The notes below the pieces were generated by a model, which saw nothing but the letters and a program-made list of their open reading frames with translations, searched no databases and was not told the DNA's origin. Made by a program: the position numbers and the translations under genes. Shown in pieces: positions 51,301 to 60,214 of a stretch of DNA of 64,000 bases. Origin of the DNA: Phycisphaera sp. (GTDB lineage: Bacteria; Planctomycetota; Phycisphaerae; Phycisphaerales; UBA1924). Where the stretch lies: contig CP098402.1 of assembly GCA_025916675.1 (NCBI GenBank), positions 1,793,205 to 1,857,204 of the forward strand, written 5' to 3'. How positions within the stretch are numbered: position 1 is the first letter of the stretch; each line of letters begins with the position of its first letter.

Positions 51301-51975
51301 ATGGGTACGAACTTGCCCGCCGAACGCGGGCCCGCACTGGACTGGATCAACGCGCACCTGGAACCATGGGGCGACAACGCCGCGGCGATCGGGCTCGATC
51401 CGACGGAAGTCACGGCGCTGGTGACCCTGGCCGGATCGGCCGAGACCGCCCGCACGGAGGCGGACACCGCCCGCCAGGCCTCGAAAGCGAGCACGCTGAA
51501 CTGGTACGACAAGGCCGACGCGGCGATGAACTGGGCCCGCGACCTTATCTTGAAGGTCAAGACCCACGCGGCCATCAACAACGACCCGCAGGTGTACGTC
51601 CTCGCGCAGATGAGCCCCAAGGACCCGCCCGGGGAAACACCCGCCCCGGACGTGCCGAGCGACATCAAGGCCGAGCTGCTCGACCAGGGCCGCGTGCGGC
51701 TGACGTGGAAGGGCAAGGGGCCGCGCGGGACGTTCTACATCGTCAAGCGGCGCCTGACCAGCGAAACCAACTTCACGGTCGTCGCGACGGTCACCGACAA
51801 GGCGTTCACCGACGAGGCGCTGCCCTTCGGCACCGACCGGGTGACCTACGCCATCGACGCCCAGCAGACCGACAAGCTGGTCTTCGGCCCCGAGAAGAAC
51901 GTGCAGCTCGGCGTCGGCAACGGGCAGCAGGCCGCGGCCCAGATCGGCGGCGGCGCGCAGAGCGACGCGGCGTAA
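51301..51975 (+). CDS. Unknown two-domain protein, family member C (helical domain plus FN3-like)
   Basis: The 224-residue protein matches members A and B in plan. The helical half is LDWINAHLEPWGDNAAAIGL ... KVKTHAAINNDPQVYVLAQM. A short linker PKDPPGETPAPDVP leads to a beta domain (KAELLDQGRVRLTWKGKGPR ... RVTYAIDAQQT) and a Gly/Gln-rich end (LGVGNGQQAAAQ). Positions kept in all three include an early W, the IGLD/IGVD segment, SKA-T near 70, DPxVY near 100 and the VTYxxxA strand. There is no signal peptide. ATG 51301 has GGAG 9 bases upstream. Function unknown. Confidence 0.8.
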   Translation: MGTNLPAERGPALDWINAHLEPWGDNAAAIGLDPTEVTALVTLAGSAETARTEADTARQASKASTLNWYDKADAAMNWARDLILKVKTHAAINNDPQVYVLAQMSPKDPPGETPAPDVPSDIKAELLDQGRVRLTWKGKGPRGTFYIVKRRLTSETNFTVVATVTDKAFTDEALPFGTDRVTYAIDAQQTDKLVFGPEKNVQLGVGNGQQAAAQIGGGAQSDAA

Positions 51976-52260
51976 GCACATCGGCAGATCAGCACATGGG
52001 CAGATGGGCAGATGAAGAGGGGCGTGCCATCTCTTGGTCTGCCCATTTTCTTAATTGCCGATTTGCCCATTTCGACCCCCACCCCCCCCACGGAGTGGGT
52101 GGGGCAGCCGCCCTCGCGCCGGGTCCTGCCCGACCCGGCGCGGAGGGAGAGCCGCTTCCCAAGAGCATTCCTATATATCGATTTCTGCACGCCCGAAACG
52201 GGCACGGCGACGTCGCCGGTGGTGCTACCGGGTCTGGTTGCCGGGGTTGCGGATTGTGAC
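51976..52260. repeat. Repeat-bearing gap after family member C
   Basis: An imperfect inverted pair, ATGGGCAGATGGGCAGATGA (51998-52017) against TCTGCCCATTTTCTTAATTG (52038-52057), resembles the AATTGCC-type repeats in layout. It is followed by hairpin GCGCCGGGTC/GACCCGGCGC (52116-52125 with 52132-52141). A CCCACGGAGTGGG microhairpin occurs at 52088 and twice more near 52350-52375. No gene is seen. Confidence 0.55.
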
Positions 52261-52261
52261 A

Positions 52262-52302
52262 GAAAAAAACGCCGGCGTCCCCGATACGGAGGACGCCGGC
52301 GT
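52262..52302 (-). terminator. Rho-independent terminator for the thioredoxin gene
   Basis: Perfect 12-bp stem ACGCCGGCGTCC (52269-52280) with GGACGCCGGCGT (52291-52302). On the minus strand it is followed by TTTTTTTCT. It lies 74 bases beyond the stop of the thioredoxin-like gene. Confidence 0.93.
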
Positions 52303-52375
52303 GATCAATGTCCCGAGCGGTTACGAACCGCGACCATCCAAAACCCCTCCACGGAGTGGCCCCCCACGGAGTGGG

Positions 52376-52852
52376 CTAGCTGGCGGCGGCGATGGCGTCG
52401 TTCAGGCGTTCGCGGATCTCGCCGGCGCTCAGGCTGGCGCCGCGGATGTCGCCCAGGACGGCGCCCGTGTCGGCGTCGAGCAGGTAGATGACGGCGGTGG
52501 TTCCGCCATTGGACCGCTCGAGGCTGTCCAGGCCGGCGTCGCGCAGGGTGGCGCGGGCCTCGGGGTTGCCGCGGTCGGTGTAGTCGGCGCGGATGACGCG
52601 GACGCTGTTGTAGGGCAGCGAGGTCATGGCCTCGTTGAACTTGGGCTCGAGCGTCTTGCACGGGCCGCACCAGTCGGCGGTCATGGCCACGGCGACGACC
52701 GACGCGCCTCCGGCGGCGGCTTCCAACTGACGCTGGTCGGCGCTGGTCATCATCTCGGTGGTGCCCGTGGACGAGCACGCCCCGAGGCCAAGGGCGGCGG
52801 CGAGCAGGAGGGTGGCGGCGAGGGTGCGGGGGGTTGGGCGTGTGGGGGTCAT
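52376..52852 (-). CDS. Thioredoxin-like lipoprotein
   Basis: The 158-residue protein has a lipoprotein signal (LAATLLLAAALGLGAC, C26) and a thioredoxin fold. The active-site WCGPC (C62, C65) follows strand VVAVAMTAD, and later FNEAMTSL and TAVIYLLDADTG complete the fold. The cis-proline expected before the fourth strand reads Gly-Thr-Thr, which is atypical. It should be anchored outside the cytoplasm and reduce or exchange disulfides; cytochrome c maturation (ResB/CcsA here) is one process that needs such a protein. Its own terminator follows. Confidence 0.85.
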   Translation of the reverse strand: MTPTRPTPRTLAATLLLAAALGLGACSSTGTTEMMTSADQRQLEAAAGGASVVAVAMTADWCGPCKTLEPKFNEAMTSLPYNSVRVIRADYTDRGNPEARATLRDAGLDSLERSNGGTTAVIYLLDADTGAVLGDIRGASLSAGEIRERLNDAIAAAS

Positions 52853-52948
52853 GGTCGTTGCTCCTATTGATAGGTTATGAAAGCGGCCGGGCCGCGCGTC
52901 CCCAGGGTAGAGGGTGCGTGGCCCGGCCTTTATTCCCGGCGCGGGGTT

Positions 52949-53455
52949 TCACGAAGTCTTCGCGCCCGGCGGGGCGGGCCCCTGGCCCTCGCCGGCGTCC
53001 CCGCTCGATGGGCGGGGACGGCTGGCGGACGCGAACGCCCGGGCGTAGTCGCGGCCGACCTCGGCCAGCTCGACCTGACGCAGGTCGAGCGTCCGGGCCC
53101 GGCGGGGCGACGAGTCCTCGGCATCGGCGTCCGGCCGCTTCACGCCGATGGCCCGCGCAACCACGAACGGCAGGCTGACCGCCAGCACACGCATCGGCGC
53201 GCCGGCCCGGCCGCCGGCCTCCTGGTCGCCGTCGTCGTCCTGCTCGGGCAGGCTGGTGATGCCGTGGCTCACCGGCTCCTCGCGCTCGCAGTCGAAGCGC
53301 CAGAACCGCTGGTGCCGCACCAGCACGGTCACGTACTGACCCGGCTCGACGTCCTCGGGTGCCAGCCGCCGGCTGACGCCGGCACGCTGGTGGACGCTGG
53401 AGAAGGGGAGGACTCGGGTTCGCTGTTCTTGCACTTGGTCTTGCTCTCGGCTCAT
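52949..53455 (-). CDS. Hypothetical soluble protein (168 aa)
   Basis: The protein begins MSREQDQVQEQRTRVLPFSS. A compact segment PGQYVTVLVRHQRFWRFDCE (about 38-57) is followed by acidic DDDGDQEAGG, a hydrophobic PMRVLAVSLPFVVARAIGVK and a Pro/Gly-rich tail. ATG 53455 is supported by GGAG 12 bases upstream. No family is recognised. A plus-strand frame over the same DNA is less convincing because it lacks a ribosome site and has biased low-complexity composition. Confidence 0.55.
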   Translation of the reverse strand: MSREQDQVQEQRTRVLPFSSVHQRAGVSRRLAPEDVEPGQYVTVLVRHQRFWRFDCEREEPVSHGITSLPEQDDDGDQEAGGRAGAPMRVLAVSLPFVVARAIGVKRPDADAEDSSPRRARTLDLRQVELAEVGRDYARAFASASRPRPSSGDAGEGQGPAPPGAKTS

Positions 53456-53551
53456 AATGCACACTCCGGCCGCACGGCCTCGCTCGGGAGCTCGGCGCGC
53501 GGCATCACACGGATGAAAAGACGGACTGGTTTGAGGGAAGGGGGACCGAAC

Positions 53552-53677
53552 TCAGCCGGCGGCGAAATCGACGGCCAGGTAGGCCTTGATATCGGCAAAC
53601 ACGTGCCAACTCGCGGCGCGCACGATGGCCACCGGGCCGCGGCCCATGGCAAGTCGTGATGGATAGAGCGCCAGCAT
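53552..53677 (-). CDS. Possible 41-aa small protein
   Basis: ATG 53677, preceded by AAGGAAC about 8 bases upstream, opens a 41-codon frame beginning MLALYPSRLAMGRGPVAIVR and ending DFAAG. It is balanced in composition and lies in the otherwise empty 303-base gap between the 168-aa gene and coaE. The evidence is limited to a start, a ribosome site and sensible residues. Coding status is uncertain. Confidence 0.3.
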   Translation of the reverse strand: MLALYPSRLAMGRGPVAIVRAASWHVFADIKAYLAVDFAAG

Positions 53678-53758
53678 CGCACGGTTCCTTTCGGGCCCGC
53701 CACAAGAAAGGGCGGGGAAGAATCATCCCCAGCCACGCCGGCCGGTCAAGTATTCCCC

Positions 53759-54376
53759 ATGGCAAGCAGCTTTCTTATCCTCGGCTTGGCCGGCGGCGTC
53801 GGCAGCGGCAAGAGCGCCGTGGCGGCCATCCTGGGCGAGCTGGGCTTCGTTGTCAGCGACTCGGACGCCGGGGCGCGGGCCGTCCTCGAACGGCCCGATG
53901 TGATCAAGCAACTGGTGCAAGCCTTCGGCGAGAACATGCTCGACGCCGAAGGCAAACCCGATCGCAGGGCCATCGCCGACGCGGTCTTCGGCGATGACGC
54001 CAAACGCAAGGCGCTCGAAGGCATCGTCCACCCCCGGCTGCACGAGGAACGCGCCGAGTTGATCGGGGCTGCGCGAGCAAAGAACGCCGCGGGCGTGGTC
54101 ATCGACGCCCCGCTGCTGTTCGAGGCCGGCGTCGACGCCGAGTGCGACGCGGTGATCTTCGTGGACACGCCCCGAGACATCAGGCTGGGGCGGGTGGTCG
54201 AGGGCCGGGGCTGGAGCGAGGCCGAACTTGACCGCCGCGAGGCCGCCCAAATGCCCCTAAACCAGAAGCGGGAGCGCAGCGACGCCGTGGTCTCGAACGA
54301 CGGCGACCTGGCCGCCCTGCGGGCCCAGGTCATGTCGGCCCTGGAGGCCATCGAGCACGCCCAGAGCTGCGAATAG
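53759..54376 (+). CDS. coaE: Dephospho-CoA kinase
   Basis: The 205-residue protein has the P-loop GGVGSGKS (12-19), then VVSDSDAGARAVL near 31, HPRLHEE for the CoA site, and IDAPLLFEAGVDAECD. It adds the 3'-phosphate to dephospho-CoA, the last step of CoA synthesis. The family's length and motif order are normal. Rho follows 251 bases later on the same strand. Confidence 0.94.
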   Translation: MASSFLILGLAGGVGSGKSAVAAILGELGFVVSDSDAGARAVLERPDVIKQLVQAFGENMLDAEGKPDRRAIADAVFGDDAKRKALEGIVHPRLHEERAELIGAARAKNAAGVVIDAPLLFEAGVDAECDAVIFVDTPRDIRLGRVVEGRGWSEAELDRREAAQMPLNQKRERSDAVVSNDGDLAALRAQVMSALEAIEHAQSCE

Positions 54377-54627
54377 GGCCCTCAAATGCCCCAATTTGCC
54401 CGGGCCGTTGGCGGTGGCTATCGTCCCATCAGCCACGCGACTCGTGGCGACCTTTCCCCCGCCAATCCGGATGATCCTTCTGGCACGCGTCGCGTCCCGG
54501 ACCGTCCCCAAGCCCGGTGTTCGGGCCCATCGATTGGTTGATGATTCGGGCTGGAGGGTGGCATTCGCCGCCTGCTGCCAGCCCCGATCCGATCCCCGTC
54601 CCCACCCTTCAATCCTGCGAGGATGCC
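54377..54627 (+). promoter_or_regulatory. Leader region of rho
   Basis: This 251-base gap precedes the rho ATG. Rho genes often have long attenuated leaders, but I find no strong hairpin here. An in-frame extension upstream exists only as open frame without a ribosome site. Confidence 0.35.
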
Positions 54628-56193
54628 ATGGCGAAGACCCCGCCGGCCGAAAAGCGTGAAGACCGCGAGAAGAGCACGTCGACGGCGACCGCCGACACCC
54701 CCGACCGCCCCGAGCGCGAGAGCGGCGAGCGGCGGCGCCCCCGCGAGGGCGGCAGCCGCCGGGACAACAACGACGGTGGCGGCGGCGGCACCCGCCGCAA
54801 ACGCCGCAAACGCAAGGGGCCAGGCGGGAGCAGCAACTTCGAGCACGGCCTTCCCAGCGACGACGAGCTCGAACGCGAAGCCGCCGAGATCGAGAAGATC
54901 GCCGCCAAGGCCGACCCCAAGGCCCTCAAGGAAGCCCTGAGCATCAGCGACCTCCAGAAGATGGAGCTCGATAAGCTCAAGAAGCTCGCCAAGAAGGACG
55001 GCCTCGAGGACTACGACGGCCTTACGAAACAAGACCTCATCTTCAAGCTCCTCAAGCTCCGCGCCGCCAGCCAGGGCCTGCTCGTGGGCGACGGCACCCT
55101 CGAGATCATGTCCGACGGCTTCGGCTTCCTGCGGAGCGCCGAGCAGAGCTACCTGCCCGGTCCGGATGACATCTACGTGAGCCCGAGCCAGATCCGCCGC
55201 TTCGGCCTGCGCAAGGGCATGATCGTCCGCGGGCTGATCCGCCCGCCGCGCGAGAGCGAACGCTACTTCGCGCTGCTCCGCGTCGACGAGGTCAACGGCC
55301 GTGAGCCCGCCGCCGCCCACAAGCTCAAGCTCTACGAAGACCTCACGCCCCTGCACCCCGAGGAGCGATTCCACCTGGAGACCGACGCCAGCGTCATCGA
55401 GACGCGCATCATGGACCTGGTGGCCCCGCTGGGCAAGGGCCAGCGTGCCCTCATCGTCGCCCCGCCGCGCACGGGCAAGACGGTGCTGATGCAGAAGATG
55501 ACCCAGGCCATCACCGCCAACCACCCCAAGGTCAAGATCATCGTCCTGCTGGTCGACGAGCGGCCCGAGGAGGTCACCGACTTCCGCCGCAACACCAGCC
55601 CCGACGTCGAGGTGGTCGCCAGCACCTTCGACGAGCCGGCCACCCGCCACGTGCAGGTGTGCGACATGGTCATCGAGAAGGCCAAGCGCATGGTCGAGTT
55701 CGGCGACGACGTTGTCATCCTGCTCGACTCGATCACCCGCATGGCCCGCGCGTACAACGCCGAGCAGCCCCACAGCGGCAAGATCATGTCCGGCGGCATC
55801 GACGCCAACGCCCTGCAACGCCCCAAGAAGTTCTTCGGCGCCGCCCGTGCCATCGAGAACGGCGGCAGCCTGACCATCATCGGCACCGCGCTCGTCGACA
55901 CAGGCAGCCGCATGGACGAGGTCATCTTCGAGGAGTTCAAGGGCACGGGCAACAGCGAACTGCACCTCGACCGCAAGCTCGTCGAGAAGCGCGTCTGGCC
56001 CGCAATCGACGTCGGCGCCAGCGGCACCCGTCGCGAGGAACTCCTGCTCGACCCCAAGGAACTCGAGCTGACCTACAAGCTCCGCAAGGTCTTGAGCGAC
56101 ATGAACGTCGTCGAGGGCATGGAGCTGATCCTCAACCGGCTCAAGAAGACCAAGACGAACGCGGAATTCTTGATGACGATGCAGTTGGGTTAA
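54628..56193 (+). CDS. rho: Transcription termination factor Rho
   Basis: The 521-residue protein has a basic, low-complexity N-terminal insert ([10 protein letters not shown] and [12 protein letters not shown], about 30-75). It is followed by the Rho N-domain ([20 protein letters not shown]), the RNA-binding cold-shock fold ([15 protein letters not shown]) and the ATPase core. The P-loop is [10 protein letters not shown] and the later motifs [11 protein letters not shown] and [13 protein letters not shown] are intact. Such N-terminal inserts are typical of high-GC phyla. ATG 54628 has CGAGGA 6 bases upstream. Confidence 0.96.
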   Translation: MAKTPPAEKREDREKSTSTATADTPDRPERESGERRRPREGGSRRDNNDGGGGGTRRKRRKRKGPGGSSNFEHGLPSDDELEREAAEIEKIAAKADPKALKEALSISDLQKMELDKLKKLAKKDGLEDYDGLTKQDLIFKLLKLRAASQGLLVGDGTLEIMSDGFGFLRSAEQSYLPGPDDIYVSPSQIRRFGLRKGMIVRGLIRPPRESERYFALLRVDEVNGREPAAAHKLKLYEDLTPLHPEERFHLETDASVIETRIMDLVAPLGKGQRALIVAPPRTGKTVLMQKMTQAITANHPKVKIIVLLVDERPEEVTDFRRNTSPDVEVVASTFDEPATRHVQVCDMVIEKAKRMVEFGDDVVILLDSITRMARAYNAEQPHSGKIMSGGIDANALQRPKKFFGAARAIENGGSLTIIGTALVDTGSRMDEVIFEEFKGTGNSELHLDRKLVEKRVWPAIDVGASGTRREELLLDPKELELTYKLRKVLSDMNVVEGMELILNRLKKTKTNAEFLMTMQLG

Positions 56194-56228
56194 ACGTCTC
56201 CCGCCCGATCAGCGCCAAGGGCCACGTT

Positions 56229-56588
56229 ATGCCCGAACCCAACCACCCCAACCCCGTACTCAACAACACGCGTCTCAGCACCGCCGCGCTGGCCCTGGTG
56301 GCCACCGTGTGGGCGGGGGCGCTGGTCGTGGCCGGGCTCTGGTTGGTGTTCAGTGCGGGGCCCAGATGGCCGATGTTCTCGGTACCAGCCGCCCTGGGCG
56401 GCTGGACGGCCGTGGCCATGGGCACCTTCGTGTTCATGTTCCTCGTGGCCGACCGATTGTTCCCCAAGGCCGGGCGGACGATCGGCTGGGTACTCGAGGT
56501 CGCGCTGGTGGCCGTGTTCTGCATCGGTGGGCTGGCCACGGGGTTGGCCCTGTGGTTCGGGCCGGAGTGGTTTGGAGGTGGTTCTTGA
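56229..56588 (+). CDS. Small membrane protein (119 aa), four-gene envelope run
   Basis: The 119-residue protein has three hydrophobic helices (about 18-42, 50-75 and 85-110) and little else; RLFPKAGRTIG forms a basic loop. It starts 35 bases after rho, with AAGGG 7 bases upstream, and its TGA overlaps the TTG start of the next gene. Its position suggests cotranscription with rho and the following envelope genes. No family is recognised. Confidence 0.7.
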   Translation: MPEPNHPNPVLNNTRLSTAALALVATVWAGALVVAGLWLVFSAGPRWPMFSVPAALGGWTAVAMGTFVFMFLVADRLFPKAGRTIGWVLEVALVAVFCIGGLATGLALWFGPEWFGGGS

Positions 56589-59161
56589 CGCGTTCGTACC
56601 GGCTGGCTGTTTGTCTCGTGCTGGCCGCGTTGGCCGGCCTCGCCTCGCGCGCGCACGCGCAGCCCAAGCCCGAGCCGCTGGACGACTACGCCGCCTTCGG
56701 GCTGGGGCGCGTCGCCCTGCTCGACCTGCGCATGCAGAACGATCCCAGTGAGGACGACTACCGCATCGCGATGCTCGCCTTCGACCTGGCCCGCACCTAC
56801 GCGCCCGACGAACCCATCCTGCTCCGCCGCCAGATCGAGGCCGCGTGGTCGGCCGGCCTGGACGCCCGCGCCCTCGAACTCACGCGCGAGCTGATCAAGA
56901 TCGATCCGGCCGACGATGTCGCCCTGCTCCGCATCATCGCCGCGGGTATCGAAAAGATCCACACCGTCGAGGATCGCCTGTCGGCCTATGACCGGATGGT
57001 CGGGGCCCAGAGCATCTCCCCAGCGGTTCGCAGCCGCCTGGCCCTCGACGCATCGCTCCTCGCACGCGAGACCGGCGACGAGCGCCGCTTCGTCGATCTC
57101 CTCGCCACCGCGACCGAACTCGACTCGACCAATAAGCAAGCCGCCGCCCTCGCGCTGGCCTACTTCAGCCAGGCCGGCGGCGAGCCCATCGGCCGCATGG
57201 AGCTGCTCGCCAACCTCCTACTGGCCGACCCGGTCGATCCCAACGTGCACGGCCAGATCTCGGACCACCTGGCCAAGGGCGGCGCCTTTGAGCAGGCGTT
57301 GCGATTCCACGATCACTCGGCGTCGCTGCTCATCAGAGCGCGACAGGTCCCGCAGCAGGAATCCCTCCTCCGACGGGTGCGCTTGAACTGGCTGGTCGAG
57401 GGTCCGGGCGGCCTGGCCGATGAACTCGAGCTACCCGTGCTCCAGGAACGCGCCCGCCTCGAGCAGATGCTCAACCTCATGGCGCAGCGTGGGGAGAACA
57501 CCGAGGGCACGCAGCAGCCCAGCGACATCCTTCCGCCGCCCGAGGCGGCCCTGCTCCGCATGCTCCTGGCCGAAGCCGAGGGCAATCCCACCGCGGCCAG
57601 CCGGGCGTCCGAAGATCTACGAGGATCGACGGCCCAGCGCTTGCAGCAGATGATGCTCAACACCCAGGGCGATCGGGACCAAGCCCGGCAGGTAGCCCTG
57701 CTCGCCACCCGGGTGCGCGCCGAGACCGCGCTGGCGATGGTGCTGGCCGGGGTCCAACACGAACTCGTCCGCGCCGACGTCCGCCAAGCGAACGAGGCCA
57801 TGGAGCGAGCCATGGCCGACGAGGCCATACTGGGCGAAGTTGATATTGAGATCATCGACCCGGCGCGGGAGCAACTCGGCCTCGTCGTCGCGCTCCTCAG
57901 CACCATCGATGCCGTCGGCACGCCCGAAGCAGAAGAACGATTGGCCGACCTCAAACGCCGCGTGGATGAGCGGACCGCCCCCATGGCTCCGCTGGCGTAC
58001 GCCCACGCGTTGCTCGTCCACGGCCGCATCGCCGACGCCCTGCCACTGCTCCGCAGCTTCGCTCGCGAAGACCCCACCAGCATGTGGGGCGCCTGGGCCC
58101 ACCAGAGGCTGCTCGACCTCGGCGTAGGCTCGCCCTTCCCCGAGGCCAGCGGCCTCACCGCCACGGCGCGTGCGATCCCCGCCTGGCTCGATCGGATCGT
58201 CGAGAAGCCCGAGAACTTCATGGAGTTCTCCGTGCGTGCCGTCGGGCCGGAAGAGCATGTCACCACGATCACCCGCCTGCGATTGACCCTGCGCAACAAC
58301 TCGCCCATTCCCCTCGCTGTGGGCCCCAGCGCCCCCATCAACAGCCGCATCCTGCTCTCACCCGTGCTCGACGCCGACCTCGACCGCCTGACCCCGGTGG
58401 CCATCCCCGAGGTCAGCAGCGTCGACACCCGCCTGCGGCTCATGCCACGCGAGCGCCTGGAGATCGACGTGTGGGCCGGTGCCGGGCTCGCGGGCTGGTA
58501 CCTTGAAGCCGCCGGCACGCGCACCACCCGCACCCGCTGGCGTGCGTTGCAAGGGTTCATTTACACGCAGCGCGCTGGGTATCTGCCCGGCCCCATGTGC
58601 CTGAGCGCCGAGACCGGCCTGATCGTGCGCCGCCCGTTGCCCGAGATCCGTTTCGAAGGCGGGCGCATCATTACCCGCCTGCTGGCCGACGATCCCGCGG
58701 TCCTCACCACGATCGCCAGCGCGCTCAAGGCCGGCCTCATCGGCCCGGATGCCCCACCGCAAGGTCGCGATCCCGCGCCCTTCGTGCCGATCATGAACGC
58801 CGCGGGGCAGCGGCTGACCGAGTCGTCCGAGTTGGTCCAGGTGTGCCTCATGATCGCACTCCCAAACACGAGGGTCAGCCGAGCGGTAGAGCCGTTCGAT
58901 CGCATCGTGCTCGACACCGCAGCGGGCCCCGTGGCGCTGGGCACCGCCCTGTTTACCCGTGCTACCGACCCCGAAGATCCGGCCTTCGCTCGCGCCGCCG
59001 AGCACGACGACGCCCGCGTTCGCGAACTCGCTTCGCTCTTGCAAGCCCGGCTGCAACGCAACGGCAGAAGCTACGCAAACTTCCAGGGCTTCGGCCCGCC
59101 CCAGGCGCAGTCCGCGGGCCAGACGCCAGCCGTTGCTCCGGCGGGCCCGCCCACGCCATGA
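56585..59161 (+). CDS. Large secreted helical-repeat protein (858 aa)
   Basis: Translation starts at TTG 56585: GGAGG lies 7 bases upstream, TTGA overlaps the previous stop, and the sequence opens directly into a signal peptide (TRSYRLAVCLVLAALAGLAS-RAHAQ). The first ~600 residues are TPR-like helices (ALELTRELIKIDPADDVALL, VDLLATATELDSTNKQAAAL). The C-terminal third is beta-rich (VTTITRLRLTLRNNSPIPLA) and mixed. It is probably periplasmic. The stop overlaps the following gene by 4 bases. No close family is recognised. Confidence 0.78.
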   Translation: MTRSYRLAVCLVLAALAGLASRAHAQPKPEPLDDYAAFGLGRVALLDLRMQNDPSEDDYRIAMLAFDLARTYAPDEPILLRRQIEAAWSAGLDARALELTRELIKIDPADDVALLRIIAAGIEKIHTVEDRLSAYDRMVGAQSISPAVRSRLALDASLLARETGDERRFVDLLATATELDSTNKQAAALALAYFSQAGGEPIGRMELLANLLLADPVDPNVHGQISDHLAKGGAFEQALRFHDHSASLLIRARQVPQQESLLRRVRLNWLVEGPGGLADELELPVLQERARLEQMLNLMAQRGENTEGTQQPSDILPPPEAALLRMLLAEAEGNPTAASRASEDLRGSTAQRLQQMMLNTQGDRDQARQVALLATRVRAETALAMVLAGVQHELVRADVRQANEAMERAMADEAILGEVDIEIIDPAREQLGLVVALLSTIDAVGTPEAEERLADLKRRVDERTAPMAPLAYAHALLVHGRIADALPLLRSFAREDPTSMWGAWAHQRLLDLGVGSPFPEASGLTATARAIPAWLDRIVEKPENFMEFSVRAVGPEEHVTTITRLRLTLRNNSPIPLAVGPSAPINSRILLSPVLDADLDRLTPVAIPEVSSVDTRLRLMPRERLEIDVWAGAGLAGWYLEAAGTRTTRTRWRALQGFIYTQRAGYLPGPMCLSAETGLIVRRPLPEIRFEGGRIITRLLADDPAVLTTIASALKAGLIGPDAPPQGRDPAPFVPIMNAAGQRLTESSELVQVCLMIALPNTRVSRAVEPFDRIVLDTAAGPVALGTALFTRATDPEDPAFARAAEHDDARVRELASLLQARLQRNGRSYANFQGFGPPQAQSAGQTPAVAPAGPPTP

Positions 59162-60165
59162 CGCCCCAGGCGCGCCAGCGCAGACCGAGGCGGTCGAACG
59201 CCGGCCGCGTGCGCACGCTGGCCACCAAGGCCAACCGCTGGCGGCAGACCAGGTGGTTCCGGCTGGGCGGCTTCGTCGCCGGCACGGTACTCGTGTTCCT
59301 GGCCATCGCCGCCGCCCTGAAGCAAGACCCCGACGCCGTGCGCAAGTCGATCGACGCGCTGGGCACCCACCCCTGGTGGTTCGTCCTGCTGTTCCTCGTG
59401 ATGCCGTTGCTCAACTGGCTGAGCATCTCGGCGTCCATCTGGTTCCTGCTCTCGCGCTTCGGTCGGCTCGGGTTCGCCGAGACCCTCGGCCTCATCGGCA
59501 TGGCCTGGCTGCTGAACTACCTGCCCATGCGCCCAGGCATGGTTGGCCGTATCGCCTACCACAAGGCCGTCAACGGCATCACCATCCGCCACACCGGGCA
59601 GACGCTGATCGAGGGCACCGTCATCACCGCGATCTGCAGCGGCGTGCTCCTGCTCGGCGCGGTGCTCTTGCGGAGCGTCGATGCGGGCCTCGCGTGGGCC
59701 TTGCTCATCGCCATCCCGATGATCGCCGGCGCACTCGGCTCGGCGGTGCTCTGGAGCAGCCGCCCACTCACCGCTCGCTACTGCGCCGCCGGTGCCCTGC
59801 GCGTGCTCGACATGGCCGTCTGGGCCGGCCGCTACGCGCTGGCATTCGCGATCGTCGGCTCCTCGATCGAGCTCCCCGCCGCCCTTGTGCTGGCCGTCGC
59901 CAGCCAGATCGCCATGCTCATCCCCATCGCTGGCAATGGCTTGGGTATCCGCGAGTGGCTTATCGGAGCACTTGCCGCCGGCATGCCCGCCGCCATGCTG
60001 GGCGGTGCCGACGCCAACCTCTCGCAGGGCCTGACCGCCGACGTGCTCAACCGCTTCGTCGAGGTGCTGGTCGCCGTCCCGCTGGGCCTGCTGTGCCTTG
60101 GCATCATCCTCCGCCGCCTGCGACGCTTTCAGAGAACCCAGGCACCCCCTTCGGGAGTTACTTGA
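59158..60165 (+). CDS. Lysylphosphatidylglycerol synthase TM-region-like membrane protein
   Basis: The 335-residue protein has a basic N-terminus (RQRRPRRSNAGRVR) and about eight helices in the UPF0104/MprF-TM pattern. It includes LLNYLPMRPGMVGRIAYHKA and, near the end, AMLIPIAGNGLGIREWLIGA with its typical Gly-Asn-Gly-Leu-Gly-x-Arg-Glu. Members flip or synthesise modified lipids or act in glycan transfer; the substrate here is unknown. ATG 59158 overlaps the preceding stop (ATGA). Confidence 0.8.
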   Translation: MTPQARQRRPRRSNAGRVRTLATKANRWRQTRWFRLGGFVAGTVLVFLAIAAALKQDPDAVRKSIDALGTHPWWFVLLFLVMPLLNWLSISASIWFLLSRFGRLGFAETLGLIGMAWLLNYLPMRPGMVGRIAYHKAVNGITIRHTGQTLIEGTVITAICSGVLLLGAVLLRSVDAGLAWALLIAIPMIAGALGSAVLWSSRPLTARYCAAGALRVLDMAVWAGRYALAFAIVGSSIELPAALVLAVASQIAMLIPIAGNGLGIREWLIGALAAGMPAAMLGGADANLSQGLTADVLNRFVEVLVAVPLGLLCLGIILRRLRRFQRTQAPPSGVT

Positions 60166-60214
60166 GACCTTCCCTAGCCGCCCCCGGCACGCGCCACGCG
60201 CCGTTTATCATTGA

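Noticed and set aside
52877-53659. 260-codon plus-strand frame opposite the 168-aa hypothetical gene
   Set aside because: No ribosome site, low-complexity Arg/Gly/Pro content. The minus-strand frame has GGAG before its ATG and a more natural composition.
54418-55965. 515-codon minus-strand open frame opposite rho
   Set aside because: Antisense of an unmistakable rho gene; no independent support.
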